Assembly: GCF_009668025.1 (NCBI RefSeq)
Contig: NZ_WJXZ01000014.1
Span: 330,448 to 394,447 of the forward strand
Length of the DNA: 64,000 nucleotides
Direction: 5' to 3'
Source of the DNA: Larkinella terrae
Lineage (GTDB): Bacteria > Bacteroidota > Bacteroidia > Cytophagales > Spirosomataceae
Shown: positions 7,563-15,713 of the stretch, one piece after another
Position numbering within the stretch: position 1 is the stretch's first letter
How the letters are laid out: every line of letters begins with the position of its first letter
Notes under the pieces: model-generated
What the model saw: only the letters and a program-made list of their open reading frames with translations
What the model was told of the DNA's origin: nothing
Databases searched by the model: none
Made by a program: the position numbers and the translations under genes

Positions 7563-10208
7563 ATGAAACCGCCCCGCTTCGCCGACCATCTTCTCAAATT
7601 CTTCTGCTCCCCCGACCACCTGGAGGAGGTGTTGGGGGATTTGCACGAGGAGTTTGCGTATCAGCTTCGGCGGGGGAGCGAGTGGCGGGCGAGGGGGCGG
7701 TATTGGTGGGATGTGCTGGGATTTGTGCTGTCGTTTGCGCTTAAAAGAAGATCAACTGAGTATTCAACAACGCATCTAACGAACCCGATTATGATCCGAA
7801 ATTACTTCAAAATCGCTTTCCGAAACCTGGCTAAAAACAAGGGGTTTTCGGCCATCAACATCGGCGGATTGGCCGTCGGCATGGCCGTGGCTATGCTGAA
7901 CGGGCTGTGGATCTGGGACGAACTGTCGTTCGATACCTACCACCAGAATTATGACCGCATTGCGCAGGTCATGACGCAGGAAACGGAGGACGGCAATGCC
8001 TGGACGAATAATTCGATGCCGTATCCGCTGTCGACCGAACTCAAGACCAATTACCGGAAAGATTTTGTGCGCATTGTGAACGGGTCCTGGATCAGTGAAT
8101 ACATTCTGTCGGCAGGCGACAACAAAATAGCCCGAAAAGGCCAGTTTCTAGACGAGGAAGCGCCGGATATGTTGAGCCTGAAGATGATTTACGGTTCGCG
8201 GGCCGGTTTGCACGACCCCAATTCCATTCTGCTTTCGGCGTCAACGGCCGAAGCGCTTTTTGGAAAAACCGACCCGACAAACCGGGCGATGCGGCTCAAT
8301 AACAAAATAGATGTGAAAGTAACCGGCGTTTACGAGGATTTGCCCCTGAATACGCAATTCAATGAGATCAAATTTCTCTCTCCTTTTGAGTTGTGGGTGA
8401 GCCAGAATCCGTGGATCAAAGAGCGGTCGCTGCACGACTGGAGCAACCATTTTCTGCGGATTTATGCCGAAATCAAACCCGGCGACAGTTTTGATGCGGT
8501 TTCGGCCCGGATCCAGGATGCGGAGCTGAAAAACCTCGCCGATTTCAAAGAAGATGCGGCCCGCAATCCCCAGGTTTTTCTGTTTCCGATGAGCCAGTGG
8601 CATTTGCACAAATTCAAGCGGGGCACGCCTGATCCGGAGCCCCTGCGGATGGTCTGGATGGTGGGCGTTATCGGCACGTTTGTGCTGCTGCTGGCCTGTA
8701 TCAACTTCATGAACCTCTCAACGGCCCGTTCCGAGAAACGCGCCAAAGAAGTCGGCATTCGGAAGGCGGTGGGCTCGGTACGCACCCAACTGATCAACCA
8801 GTTTTTCAGCGAATCCTTTCTGGTGACGACGTTGGCCCTGCTGGTGGCGCTGGTTTTGGTGACGCTGTCGCTGGACTGGTTCAACAGACTGGCTGCCAAG
8901 CAGATGGCGATGCCCTGGAGTAATCCGTGGTTCTGGGCCGCCAGCCTGGGGTTTGTGTTACTGACCGGTTTGCTGGCGGGTAGTTACCCGGCTTTGTACC
9001 TGTCGTCGTTCCAGCCCGTCAAAGTGCTGAAAGGGACGTTTCGGGTGGGGCGGTTTGCGTCCGTTCCCCGCAAGGTGTTGGTGGTGGTTCAGTTTACGGT
9101 TTCCATTGCGCTGATCATCAGTACCATCGTGGTATACCGGCAGGTTCAGTTCGCCAAAAACCGCCCGGTGGGTTACACCCGGGAAGGGCTGATTACGATG
9201 GCGATGAAATCGAATGATTTCGATGGAAAGTACGAGGTGCTCCGAACGGAATTGAAAAATACGGGGGCGGTCGCCGAAATCTCCCAGTCGATGGGAAAAA
9301 TGACCGAGGTGGTATCCGGCAATGGCGGTTTCGATTGGAAAGGCCGCGATCCCCGGCGGGGCGAAGATAATTTCGGCACGCTGGCGGTGAGTCTGAACCA
9401 CGGAAAAACCGTCGGCTGGCAGTTTGTGCAGGGGCGCGATTTTTCGAGCAAGCTGGCTTCTGATTCCGCCGGCATGGTCATCAACGAATCGGCCGCCCGC
9501 GACATGGGATTGAAAAATCCGGTAGGGAAAACCGTCCGCTGGACGTGGTCGCGAACGGGTAAGGTTCTGACGTATACTATTTTAGGTGTTGTCCGGGACA
9601 TGGTTATGCAGTCGCCCTACGACCCGATTCAACCTGCCATTTTCTATCTGAAGGGACACAACGGTGGTGTCAGTACTATCAACATCAAACTGAATCCGGC
9701 GGTCAGCATCCGGGATGCGATGCCGAAAGTCGAAGCGGTTTTCAACAAAATTGTTCCGCTGGTTCCCTTTGAGTACACGTTTGTCGATCAGGAATATGCG
9801 CTCAAATTCGCAGCCGAGGAACGGGTTAGTAAACTGGCAACTTTCTTTGCGGTTTTGGCCATTTTCATCAGTTGCCTAGGCCTGTTCGGGCTGGCGTCGT
9901 TCGTGGCCGAGCAACGGACGAAAGAGATTGGCATTCGCAAGGTGCTGGGCGCGTCGGTGGCGAATCTGTGGCAGCTATTATCGAAGGATTTTGTGGTACT
10001 GGTGGTGATTTCCTGCCTGATCGCTGGACCGCTGGCCGGGTATTTTATGGATGCGTGGCTGCAGAAATATACGTATCGAGACAACATTGCGTGGTGGATT
10101 TTCGCCGTATCGGGCGTCGGTGCGCTGATGCTTACGCTGCTGACGGTCAGTTACCAGGCCGTCAAAGCCGCGCTGGTGAATCCGGTGAAATCCCTTCGTT
10201 CCGAATGA
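7563..10208 (+). CDS. MacB/FtsX-type ABC permease with HEEF prefix, paralogue 3
   Basis: 881 aa from the ATG at 7563. The prefix is almost identical to that of paralogue 2 (one substitution, F13 for R13), but the rest belongs to another clade, shared with paralogues 7, 9, 13 and 14. Clade marks: LSFDTYHQNYDRIAQVM after TM1; ILLSASTAEALFGKTDP in the first periplasmic domain; MSQWHLHKF just before TM2; FAEERVSKLATFF before the last FtsX block; and a C-terminal helix pair with LQKYTY. The FtsX motifs lie at 377 and 787. The prefix/body mismatch with paralogue 2 is direct evidence that N-terminal segments move between paralogues. Confidence 0.93.
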   Translation: MKPPRFADHLLKFFCSPDHLEEVLGDLHEEFAYQLRRGSEWRARGRYWWDVLGFVLSFALKRRSTEYSTTHLTNPIMIRNYFKIAFRNLAKNKGFSAINIGGLAVGMAVAMLNGLWIWDELSFDTYHQNYDRIAQVMTQETEDGNAWTNNSMPYPLSTELKTNYRKDFVRIVNGSWISEYILSAGDNKIARKGQFLDEEAPDMLSLKMIYGSRAGLHDPNSILLSASTAEALFGKTDPTNRAMRLNNKIDVKVTGVYEDLPLNTQFNEIKFLSPFELWVSQNPWIKERSLHDWSNHFLRIYAEIKPGDSFDAVSARIQDAELKNLADFKEDAARNPQVFLFPMSQWHLHKFKRGTPDPEPLRMVWMVGVIGTFVLLLACINFMNLSTARSEKRAKEVGIRKAVGSVRTQLINQFFSESFLVTTLALLVALVLVTLSLDWFNRLAAKQMAMPWSNPWFWAASLGFVLLTGLLAGSYPALYLSSFQPVKVLKGTFRVGRFASVPRKVLVVVQFTVSIALIISTIVVYRQVQFAKNRPVGYTREGLITMAMKSNDFDGKYEVLRTELKNTGAVAEISQSMGKMTEVVSGNGGFDWKGRDPRRGEDNFGTLAVSLNHGKTVGWQFVQGRDFSSKLASDSAGMVINESAARDMGLKNPVGKTVRWTWSRTGKVLTYTILGVVRDMVMQSPYDPIQPAIFYLKGHNGGVSTINIKLNPAVSIRDAMPKVEAVFNKIVPLVPFEYTFVDQEYALKFAAEERVSKLATFFAVLAIFISCLGLFGLASFVAEQRTKEIGIRKVLGASVANLWQLLSKDFVVLVVISCLIAGPLAGYFMDAWLQKYTYRDNIAWWIFAVSGVGALMLTLLTVSYQAVKAALVNPVKSLRSE

Positions 10209-10280
10209 ACAATTAACAATGAATAATGAATGTTGGACGTCGGCAGCGCCTGTTCATTGTTAATTATTCATTGTTCATTT
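10206..10280 (+). repeat. Intergenic inverted repeat, TGAACAATTAAC family
   Basis: It starts at the stop codon of paralogue 3. The right arm runs from 10252 to 10280, ending 9 bp before the ATG at 10290. The loop is GGACGTCGGCAGCGCCTG. Confidence 0.7.
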
Positions 10281-10289
10281 ATTAAAAAC

Positions 10290-12905
10290 ATGAAACCGCC
10301 CCGCTTCGCCGATCGCATCCTCCAATTCTTCTGCGCTCCCCACAACCTGGAGGAAATTCAGGGGGATTTGTACGAGGAGTTTCAGTATCAACTCCTGCGG
10401 GTGGGCGAACGGCGGGCCAAGTGGCGATATTGGCGGGATGTCCTGGGATTTGTGCTGTCGTCGGCGCTGAAAAAAAGGCCAACTGAGTATTCAACAACAT
10501 ATTTAACGAACCCGATTATGCTTCGGAATTATTTCAAAATTGCTTTTCGAAACCTCGTCAAGAACAAGACGTTCTCGGCGGTGAATATGCTCGGGCTGGC
10601 GTTGGGTCTGGCGTGTAGCCTGATGATCATGCTCTGGGTGCAGGACGAACGAAGTGTGGACGGTTTTCACGCGAACAAGGATCAACTGTACCGGATTTAC
10701 ATGCGTGAATACTTCAGCGGGAAAGTGCAGGGCGTTATCTGGACCCCCGGCCCCCTGGCGGAAGAGTTAACGAAATCGATCCCGGAAATTCAGTATGCAA
10801 CGCCCTACGAGTGGGTCAGTGACCAGACGTTTTCGGTGGGCACGAAAGTCCACAAACAGGCTACCAACAGCGTGGGGCCGGATTTCTTTAAAATGTTTAG
10901 CTACAAACTCCTGGAGGGGACAGCTGAAGCGGCTTTGAAAGATCGCAATGGCCTGGCAATTTCCCGGCGCATGGCCGAACTCTTTTTCGGAAGCCCCGAA
11001 GCCGCCATCGGCAAACCGATCCGGTTCGACAACCGCACGGATTTGCGGGTCACGGCGGTTTTTGAAAATGTTCCGGCGAACAGCACCCTGAAATTTGATT
11101 GCCTGCGGAACTGGGACGCTTATGTGGCCGATGGCAACGACTGGGCGAAAGGATGGGGCAGTACGGACCCGCTCACGTTTTTCATGCTTCGCGCCGACCG
11201 CAACGGCGTACCGGCCGATCCGGCCAAAGTCGAAGCCAAAATACAGCACTTGCTGGACAAGTTTAATCGGGATGAAGGAAAACCGTTTCGCACCGAACTG
11301 GCCATGCAGCCCTTCCACGACTATTACCTCAACAGCAACATCAAGGATGCCCACATGGACGGCGGGCGGATCGAATACGTCCGGCTTTTCAGCTTCGTAG
11401 CGGTTTTTATCCTGCTGATTGCCTGCATCAATTTTATGAATCTGGCCACGGCGCGATCGGCCAAACGGGCCAAAGAAGTGGGCGTTCGGAAGGTGGTCGG
11501 TGCCATGCGGGCGGTTTTGATCGGGCAGTTTGTGGGCGAAGCGATGCTGCTGACGATCTGCTCCGTTTTCCTGGCGGTTTTATTCGTCGGGTTGTTGCTG
11601 CCGTCCTTCAATACGCTGACCGGAAAGCAAATTGAATTACCCATCTACGGTTTTTCGTTTTGGGGCGTTCTGGTCGGGTTGACGTTCCTGACGGGTTTGC
11701 TGGCGGGCAGTTATCCGGCTTTTTTCCTGTCGTCGATGCAGCCGATTCGGGTTCTGAAAGGTAGCTGGAAAGTGGATACGCAATCGACTTGGTTTCGGCA
11801 GGGGCTGGTGGTTTTTCAGTTTTCGCTGTCCATTATTCTGATTGTCGGCATGATCATAATTTACCGGCAAGTGGAGTATGTGCAGACAAAAAATCTGGGC
11901 TACGACCGCGAAAACCTGGTTTATTTCCCGGTCGAAGGCGATTTGAAGAAGAATTATGACGTACTGAAAACGGAGCTGTCGCAACTTCCGACTGTCCGGC
12001 AAGTCTCGCACATGACCGCGTCTCCGGCGTCGAACGGCTCCGGAACGGAGGGAATCAGCTGGGCGGGAAGCGATCCGAACGACAAAGTCCGGTTTACGCC
12101 GGTCGGGGTTGGCTACGATTTCGTAAAAACCATGAATTTAAAACTGGTCGATGGCCGGGACTTCTCGAACGCTTTTCCAACCGACTCCACCGGTTTCCTG
12201 ATCAACGAAGCCGCCCTGAAAGTGATGGGTTTTAAGCATCCGATCGGGCAAACGATTACCTGGGGCGATAAAAAAGGAACCATCGTTGGGGTACTGAAAG
12301 ACTTCCATTTTCAGTCTCTTCACACGACCATCCGCCCGCTCATTGCCTACCTGCGCGAAAAACGACCCGACGGCAATGTACTGGTCCGGATTAAAGCGGG
12401 CAAAACCACCGAAGCCCTTGCGCAACTGGAAGCGGTTTGCAAAAAACTGAATCCGGATTTTCCATTCACGTACCAGTTTACCGATCAGGAATACGCCCGT
12501 CAATACCAGAGTGAACAGGTAGTCAGTCGGTTATCCAATTATTTTGCGTTCCTGGCTATTTTTATTTCCTGCCTCGGTTTGTTCGGACTGGCGACGTTCA
12601 CCGCCGAACAACGCACGAAAGAAATTGGCATCCGCAAAGTGCTGGGCGCGTCGGTGGTGAGTATTGTAGGGCTGCTTTCGCAGAAATTCCTGAAACCGGT
12701 CGCCATTGCCATCGTCATTTCGTCGCCCGTCGCGTGGTGGGCCATGAACCAGTGGTTGCAGGGCTTTGTCTACAAAACCGACATCGAGTGGTGGATTTTC
12801 GCCCTGGCCGGTGCGCTGGCAGTTTTGATCGCCCTGCTCACCGTCAGTTTCCAGAGTATTAAAGCAGCTTTGATGAATCCGGTGAAGTCGCTGCGTTCGG
12901 AATGA
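10290..12905 (+). CDS. MacB/FtsX-type ABC permease with HEEF prefix, paralogue 4
   Basis: 871 aa from the ATG at 10290 (MKPPRFADRIL); the longer frame again only translates the spacer repeat. The prefix reads EEIQGDLYEEF, with Tyr where the others have His. The body pairs with paralogue 1: VQDERSVDGFHAN after TM1, KTMNLKLVDGRDFS in the second periplasmic domain, and first and second FtsX motifs at 377 and 776. The first periplasmic domains differ clearly between the two (for example a GNDWAKGWGS insertion here), while the DNA from 11358 to 11434 is identical to 3228-3304, a likely conversion tract over TM2. Confidence 0.93.
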   Translation: MKPPRFADRILQFFCAPHNLEEIQGDLYEEFQYQLLRVGERRAKWRYWRDVLGFVLSSALKKRPTEYSTTYLTNPIMLRNYFKIAFRNLVKNKTFSAVNMLGLALGLACSLMIMLWVQDERSVDGFHANKDQLYRIYMREYFSGKVQGVIWTPGPLAEELTKSIPEIQYATPYEWVSDQTFSVGTKVHKQATNSVGPDFFKMFSYKLLEGTAEAALKDRNGLAISRRMAELFFGSPEAAIGKPIRFDNRTDLRVTAVFENVPANSTLKFDCLRNWDAYVADGNDWAKGWGSTDPLTFFMLRADRNGVPADPAKVEAKIQHLLDKFNRDEGKPFRTELAMQPFHDYYLNSNIKDAHMDGGRIEYVRLFSFVAVFILLIACINFMNLATARSAKRAKEVGVRKVVGAMRAVLIGQFVGEAMLLTICSVFLAVLFVGLLLPSFNTLTGKQIELPIYGFSFWGVLVGLTFLTGLLAGSYPAFFLSSMQPIRVLKGSWKVDTQSTWFRQGLVVFQFSLSIILIVGMIIIYRQVEYVQTKNLGYDRENLVYFPVEGDLKKNYDVLKTELSQLPTVRQVSHMTASPASNGSGTEGISWAGSDPNDKVRFTPVGVGYDFVKTMNLKLVDGRDFSNAFPTDSTGFLINEAALKVMGFKHPIGQTITWGDKKGTIVGVLKDFHFQSLHTTIRPLIAYLREKRPDGNVLVRIKAGKTTEALAQLEAVCKKLNPDFPFTYQFTDQEYARQYQSEQVVSRLSNYFAFLAIFISCLGLFGLATFTAEQRTKEIGIRKVLGASVVSIVGLLSQKFLKPVAIAIVISSPVAWWAMNQWLQGFVYKTDIEWWIFALAGALAVLIALLTVSFQSIKAALMNPVKSLRSE

Positions 12906-12977
12906 ACAATTAACAATGAACAATTAACAATGAATGCTGGACGGCGGCAACGCCTGTTCATTGTACATTATTCATTA
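12903..12977 (+). repeat. Intergenic inverted repeat, TGAACAATTAAC family
   Basis: The left arm contains the unit AACAATTAACAATGAA twice, starting in the stop codon. The right arm is 12957-12977. The loop is GGACGGCGGCAACGCCTG, one change from the other copies. Confidence 0.7.
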
Positions 12978-12982
12978 AAAAA

Positions 12983-15628
12983 ATGATGAAACCGCCCCGC
13001 TACGCCGCCCGCTTATTGAAATTCTTCTGCGCTCCCGACCGGCTGGAGGAGGTGCTGGGGGATTTGCACGAGGAGTTTGCAGGACGGGTCCGGCAGATGG
13101 GCGCAGGGCGGGCCCGCTGGTACTATTGGTGGGAAGTGCTGGGGTTTCTGAAGCCCCGGTTTTTGATGAAACGAAAAACCGATGCGTATTCAACAACTTA
13201 CGTAAACCCGATTATGATTCAGAACTATTTCAAAATTGCGTGGCGCAACCTCTGGCGAAAAAAGGCGTTTTCGGCCATTAACATTGCCGGGCTGGCCGTT
13301 GGGCTGGCCACCTGCCTGCTCATTGTATTGTTTGTGCAGCACGAGCTGAGTTACGACAGTTACAACACAAAAGCCGACCGGCTGTTCCGCGTGGCGTTGA
13401 GCGTGCGCATTGCCGGCAAGGAAATGGACATGGCCTACGCCCCCGCCCTGACCGGGTCTTCGCTGGTGCGCGATTATCCGGGTGTTGAAGCCACCACGCG
13501 GCTGGAATCGGATGGCAGTTTTGTGGTTAAATACGGTACGGAACGGTTCAAGGAAGACCGGGTGGTGTTTGCGGATTCCAATTTCTTCGAGCTGTTCTCG
13601 ATTCCGTTGCTGAAAGGCAACGTCAAAACCGTTTTGAACGAACCCAATACCATCGTTCTCACCCAAACGACGGCCCGGAAGTATTTTGGCCATCAGGACC
13701 CCGTGGGCAAAAGCCTGACGCTGGGGGACAAGCTTTACCGGGTGACGGGCGTATGCCGGGATGTGCCGTCCAATACGCACTTTCACTACGATTTTTTCGC
13801 TTCGTACACCTCGCTGAAACAGAGTGAAAAGTGGCTGGCCAGCGGTTCACACACGTACGTTTTGCTGCAGAAAAACTACCCGGTAGAGAAACTGCTGGCC
13901 CAAAGCTCCAACTTCATTCGGAAATACATGGGGCCGGAAATTCCGGAGTTCCTCGGCATGACCTACGATGAGTATTTGAAAAAAGGCGACTGGATTGCGT
14001 TTGATTTCCAGCCCGTTACCGCCATTCATCTCGGCCCCAATCGGGAAAACGAACTCGAAGCGAACAGTGATCCCAAATACGTCTACATTTTCTCGGCCAT
14101 TGCGGTTTTTATCCTGCTGCTGGCCTGCATCAATTTTATGAATCTGTCGACGGCAGGTTCGGCAAACCGGGCCAAGGAGGTTGGGATTCGGAAAGTGCTG
14201 GGTTCGGTGCAGCAGCAATTGATTCGTCAGTTTCTGTCCGAATCGGTGCTGATCACGTTTCTGGCGTTGGTGGTGGCCGGTGGACTGGTGGCGATGGCCT
14301 TGCCGACGTTCAATCAACTGGCGAATAAAGAGTTCGATCTGGGGACTTTATTGAATGCCCGGATGATTACGTACACGCTGGTGGGCTGTCTGCTGGTGGG
14401 TTTGCTGGCGGGTAGTTATCCGGCCTTTTTTCTGGCATCCTTCCGGCCGGTCAGCGTTCTGAAAGGCCGGATTCAGGCTGGAATGCGAAGTGGCTGGCTG
14501 CGCAATACGCTGGTAACCATTCAGTTTGTGGTGTCTATCGGCATGATTATCGGAACGCTGGTGGTCTATCAGCAACTGCGGTTTATTCAGAACAAGAAAG
14601 TCGGTTTCGACAAGGAACAGGTGCTCATTCTCCACGATACCTACGTGTTGGGCAATAAACTGAACGCGTTCCGAAATGAGCTAACCAAGCAGTCGTCCAT
14701 CGTCAGCGCGAGTCTGGCGGGTTACCTGCCCGCCGGGAAATCCAACTCCGGCTATGACGGTTTTCGGGATGTGAACGCCCCGACGAAAACGACGCCTTTC
14801 CGGGTGAAAACCTACCGGGTCGACGACCAATACCTGCCGACGCTGGGCATTCAGGTAGGGCTGGGGCGTAACTTCTCCAAAGCTTTTTCGGGCGATACCG
14901 CTGCGGTTTTGGTAAACGAAGCCGCTGTTAAGCAGTTTGGCTGGAAAAACCCGATCGGGCAGCGCATTGCCACTGTGGGCGACGGCTCGCCGGGCGACCG
15001 GCACACGTACACGGTGGTGGGCGTCACGAAGAATTTTCACTTTGAGTCGATGCACGAGCACATTGCCCCGCTGGTCATGTATTACGGCGGAGACTGGTAT
15101 CAACTGGCCCTGCGCATCCGGACGGACAACGTCCCCGCGCTGCTCAAAACGCTGGAGCAGCGCTGGAAAGCCGAAACGGATACGCCATTCTCGTATTCGT
15201 TTCTAAATGAGCGGTTTAACAAAATGTACCAGGCCGAACAGCGCGTCGGGGAGCTCTTCGGCGTTTTCGCGGGCTTGGCGGTTTTCATTGCCTGCCTGGG
15301 CCTTTTTGGCCTGGCGGCTTTCACGACGCTCCAGCGGACCAAAGAAATCGGGGTTCGGAAAGTACTGGGCGCTTCCGTGGCCAGTATTGTGGCGCTGCTG
15401 TCCAGGGATTTTCTGCGGCTGGTGGTGGTCGCCATCGTCATTGCCACGCCAATTGGCTGGTACGCCATGAACCAGTGGCTGGCGGATTTTGCCTACCGCA
15501 TCGATCTCGAATGGTGGGTTTTCGCGCTCGCCGGTTTGCTGGCCGTGGCCGTCGCCCTGCTGACCGTCAGCTACCAAAGCATCAAAGCCGCGCTAGTGAA
15601 TCCGGTTCGCTCGCTGCGCTCGGAATAA
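12983..15628 (+). CDS. MacB/FtsX-type ABC permease with HEEF prefix, paralogue 5
   Basis: 881 aa; two ATGs in a row (12983 and 12986) make the exact start uncertain, and the second would match the MKPP start of its neighbours. The prefix is more divergent than others in the block (FAGRVRQMGAGRARWYYWWEVLGF). The body belongs with paralogue 11 of block B: HELSYDSYNTKADRLFRV after TM1, RSGWLRNTLVTIQF at TM5, FIQNKKVGFDKEQ and LILHDTYVLGN directly after it, and LNERFNKMYQAEQRVG before the last block. FtsX motifs are at 380 and 787. The tail is NPVRSLRSE, with Arg for the usual Lys. Similar bodies carrying different prefixes in blocks A and B again point to domain exchange. Confidence 0.93.
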   Translation: MMKPPRYAARLLKFFCAPDRLEEVLGDLHEEFAGRVRQMGAGRARWYYWWEVLGFLKPRFLMKRKTDAYSTTYVNPIMIQNYFKIAWRNLWRKKAFSAINIAGLAVGLATCLLIVLFVQHELSYDSYNTKADRLFRVALSVRIAGKEMDMAYAPALTGSSLVRDYPGVEATTRLESDGSFVVKYGTERFKEDRVVFADSNFFELFSIPLLKGNVKTVLNEPNTIVLTQTTARKYFGHQDPVGKSLTLGDKLYRVTGVCRDVPSNTHFHYDFFASYTSLKQSEKWLASGSHTYVLLQKNYPVEKLLAQSSNFIRKYMGPEIPEFLGMTYDEYLKKGDWIAFDFQPVTAIHLGPNRENELEANSDPKYVYIFSAIAVFILLLACINFMNLSTAGSANRAKEVGIRKVLGSVQQQLIRQFLSESVLITFLALVVAGGLVAMALPTFNQLANKEFDLGTLLNARMITYTLVGCLLVGLLAGSYPAFFLASFRPVSVLKGRIQAGMRSGWLRNTLVTIQFVVSIGMIIGTLVVYQQLRFIQNKKVGFDKEQVLILHDTYVLGNKLNAFRNELTKQSSIVSASLAGYLPAGKSNSGYDGFRDVNAPTKTTPFRVKTYRVDDQYLPTLGIQVGLGRNFSKAFSGDTAAVLVNEAAVKQFGWKNPIGQRIATVGDGSPGDRHTYTVVGVTKNFHFESMHEHIAPLVMYYGGDWYQLALRIRTDNVPALLKTLEQRWKAETDTPFSYSFLNERFNKMYQAEQRVGELFGVFAGLAVFIACLGLFGLAAFTTLQRTKEIGVRKVLGASVASIVALLSRDFLRLVVVAIVIATPIGWYAMNQWLADFAYRIDLEWWVFALAGLLAVAVALLTVSYQSIKAALVNPVRSLRSE

Positions 15629-15630
15629 TG

Positions 15631-15713
15631 AATTAAGAGTGAAGAGTTGGTTGACGCAAGCTGAAACAACTCATAATTCTTAACTCATAATTCTTAACTC
15701 ATAACTCTTTACT
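15631..15713 (+). repeat. Intergenic repeat, AACTCATAATTCTT family
   Basis: The left arm AATTAAGAGTGAAGAGTT pairs loosely with a right side that repeats the unit AACTCATAATTCTT twice and then ends in AACTCATAACTC. The element fills the whole spacer up to the ATG at 15714. A related, better-paired copy lies at 53860-53924. Confidence 0.6.

Noticed and set aside
15631-15713. Possible CRISPR-like repeats in AACTCATAATTCTT units
   Set aside because: Units are adjacent with no unique spacers, only two copies, and there are no cas genes.
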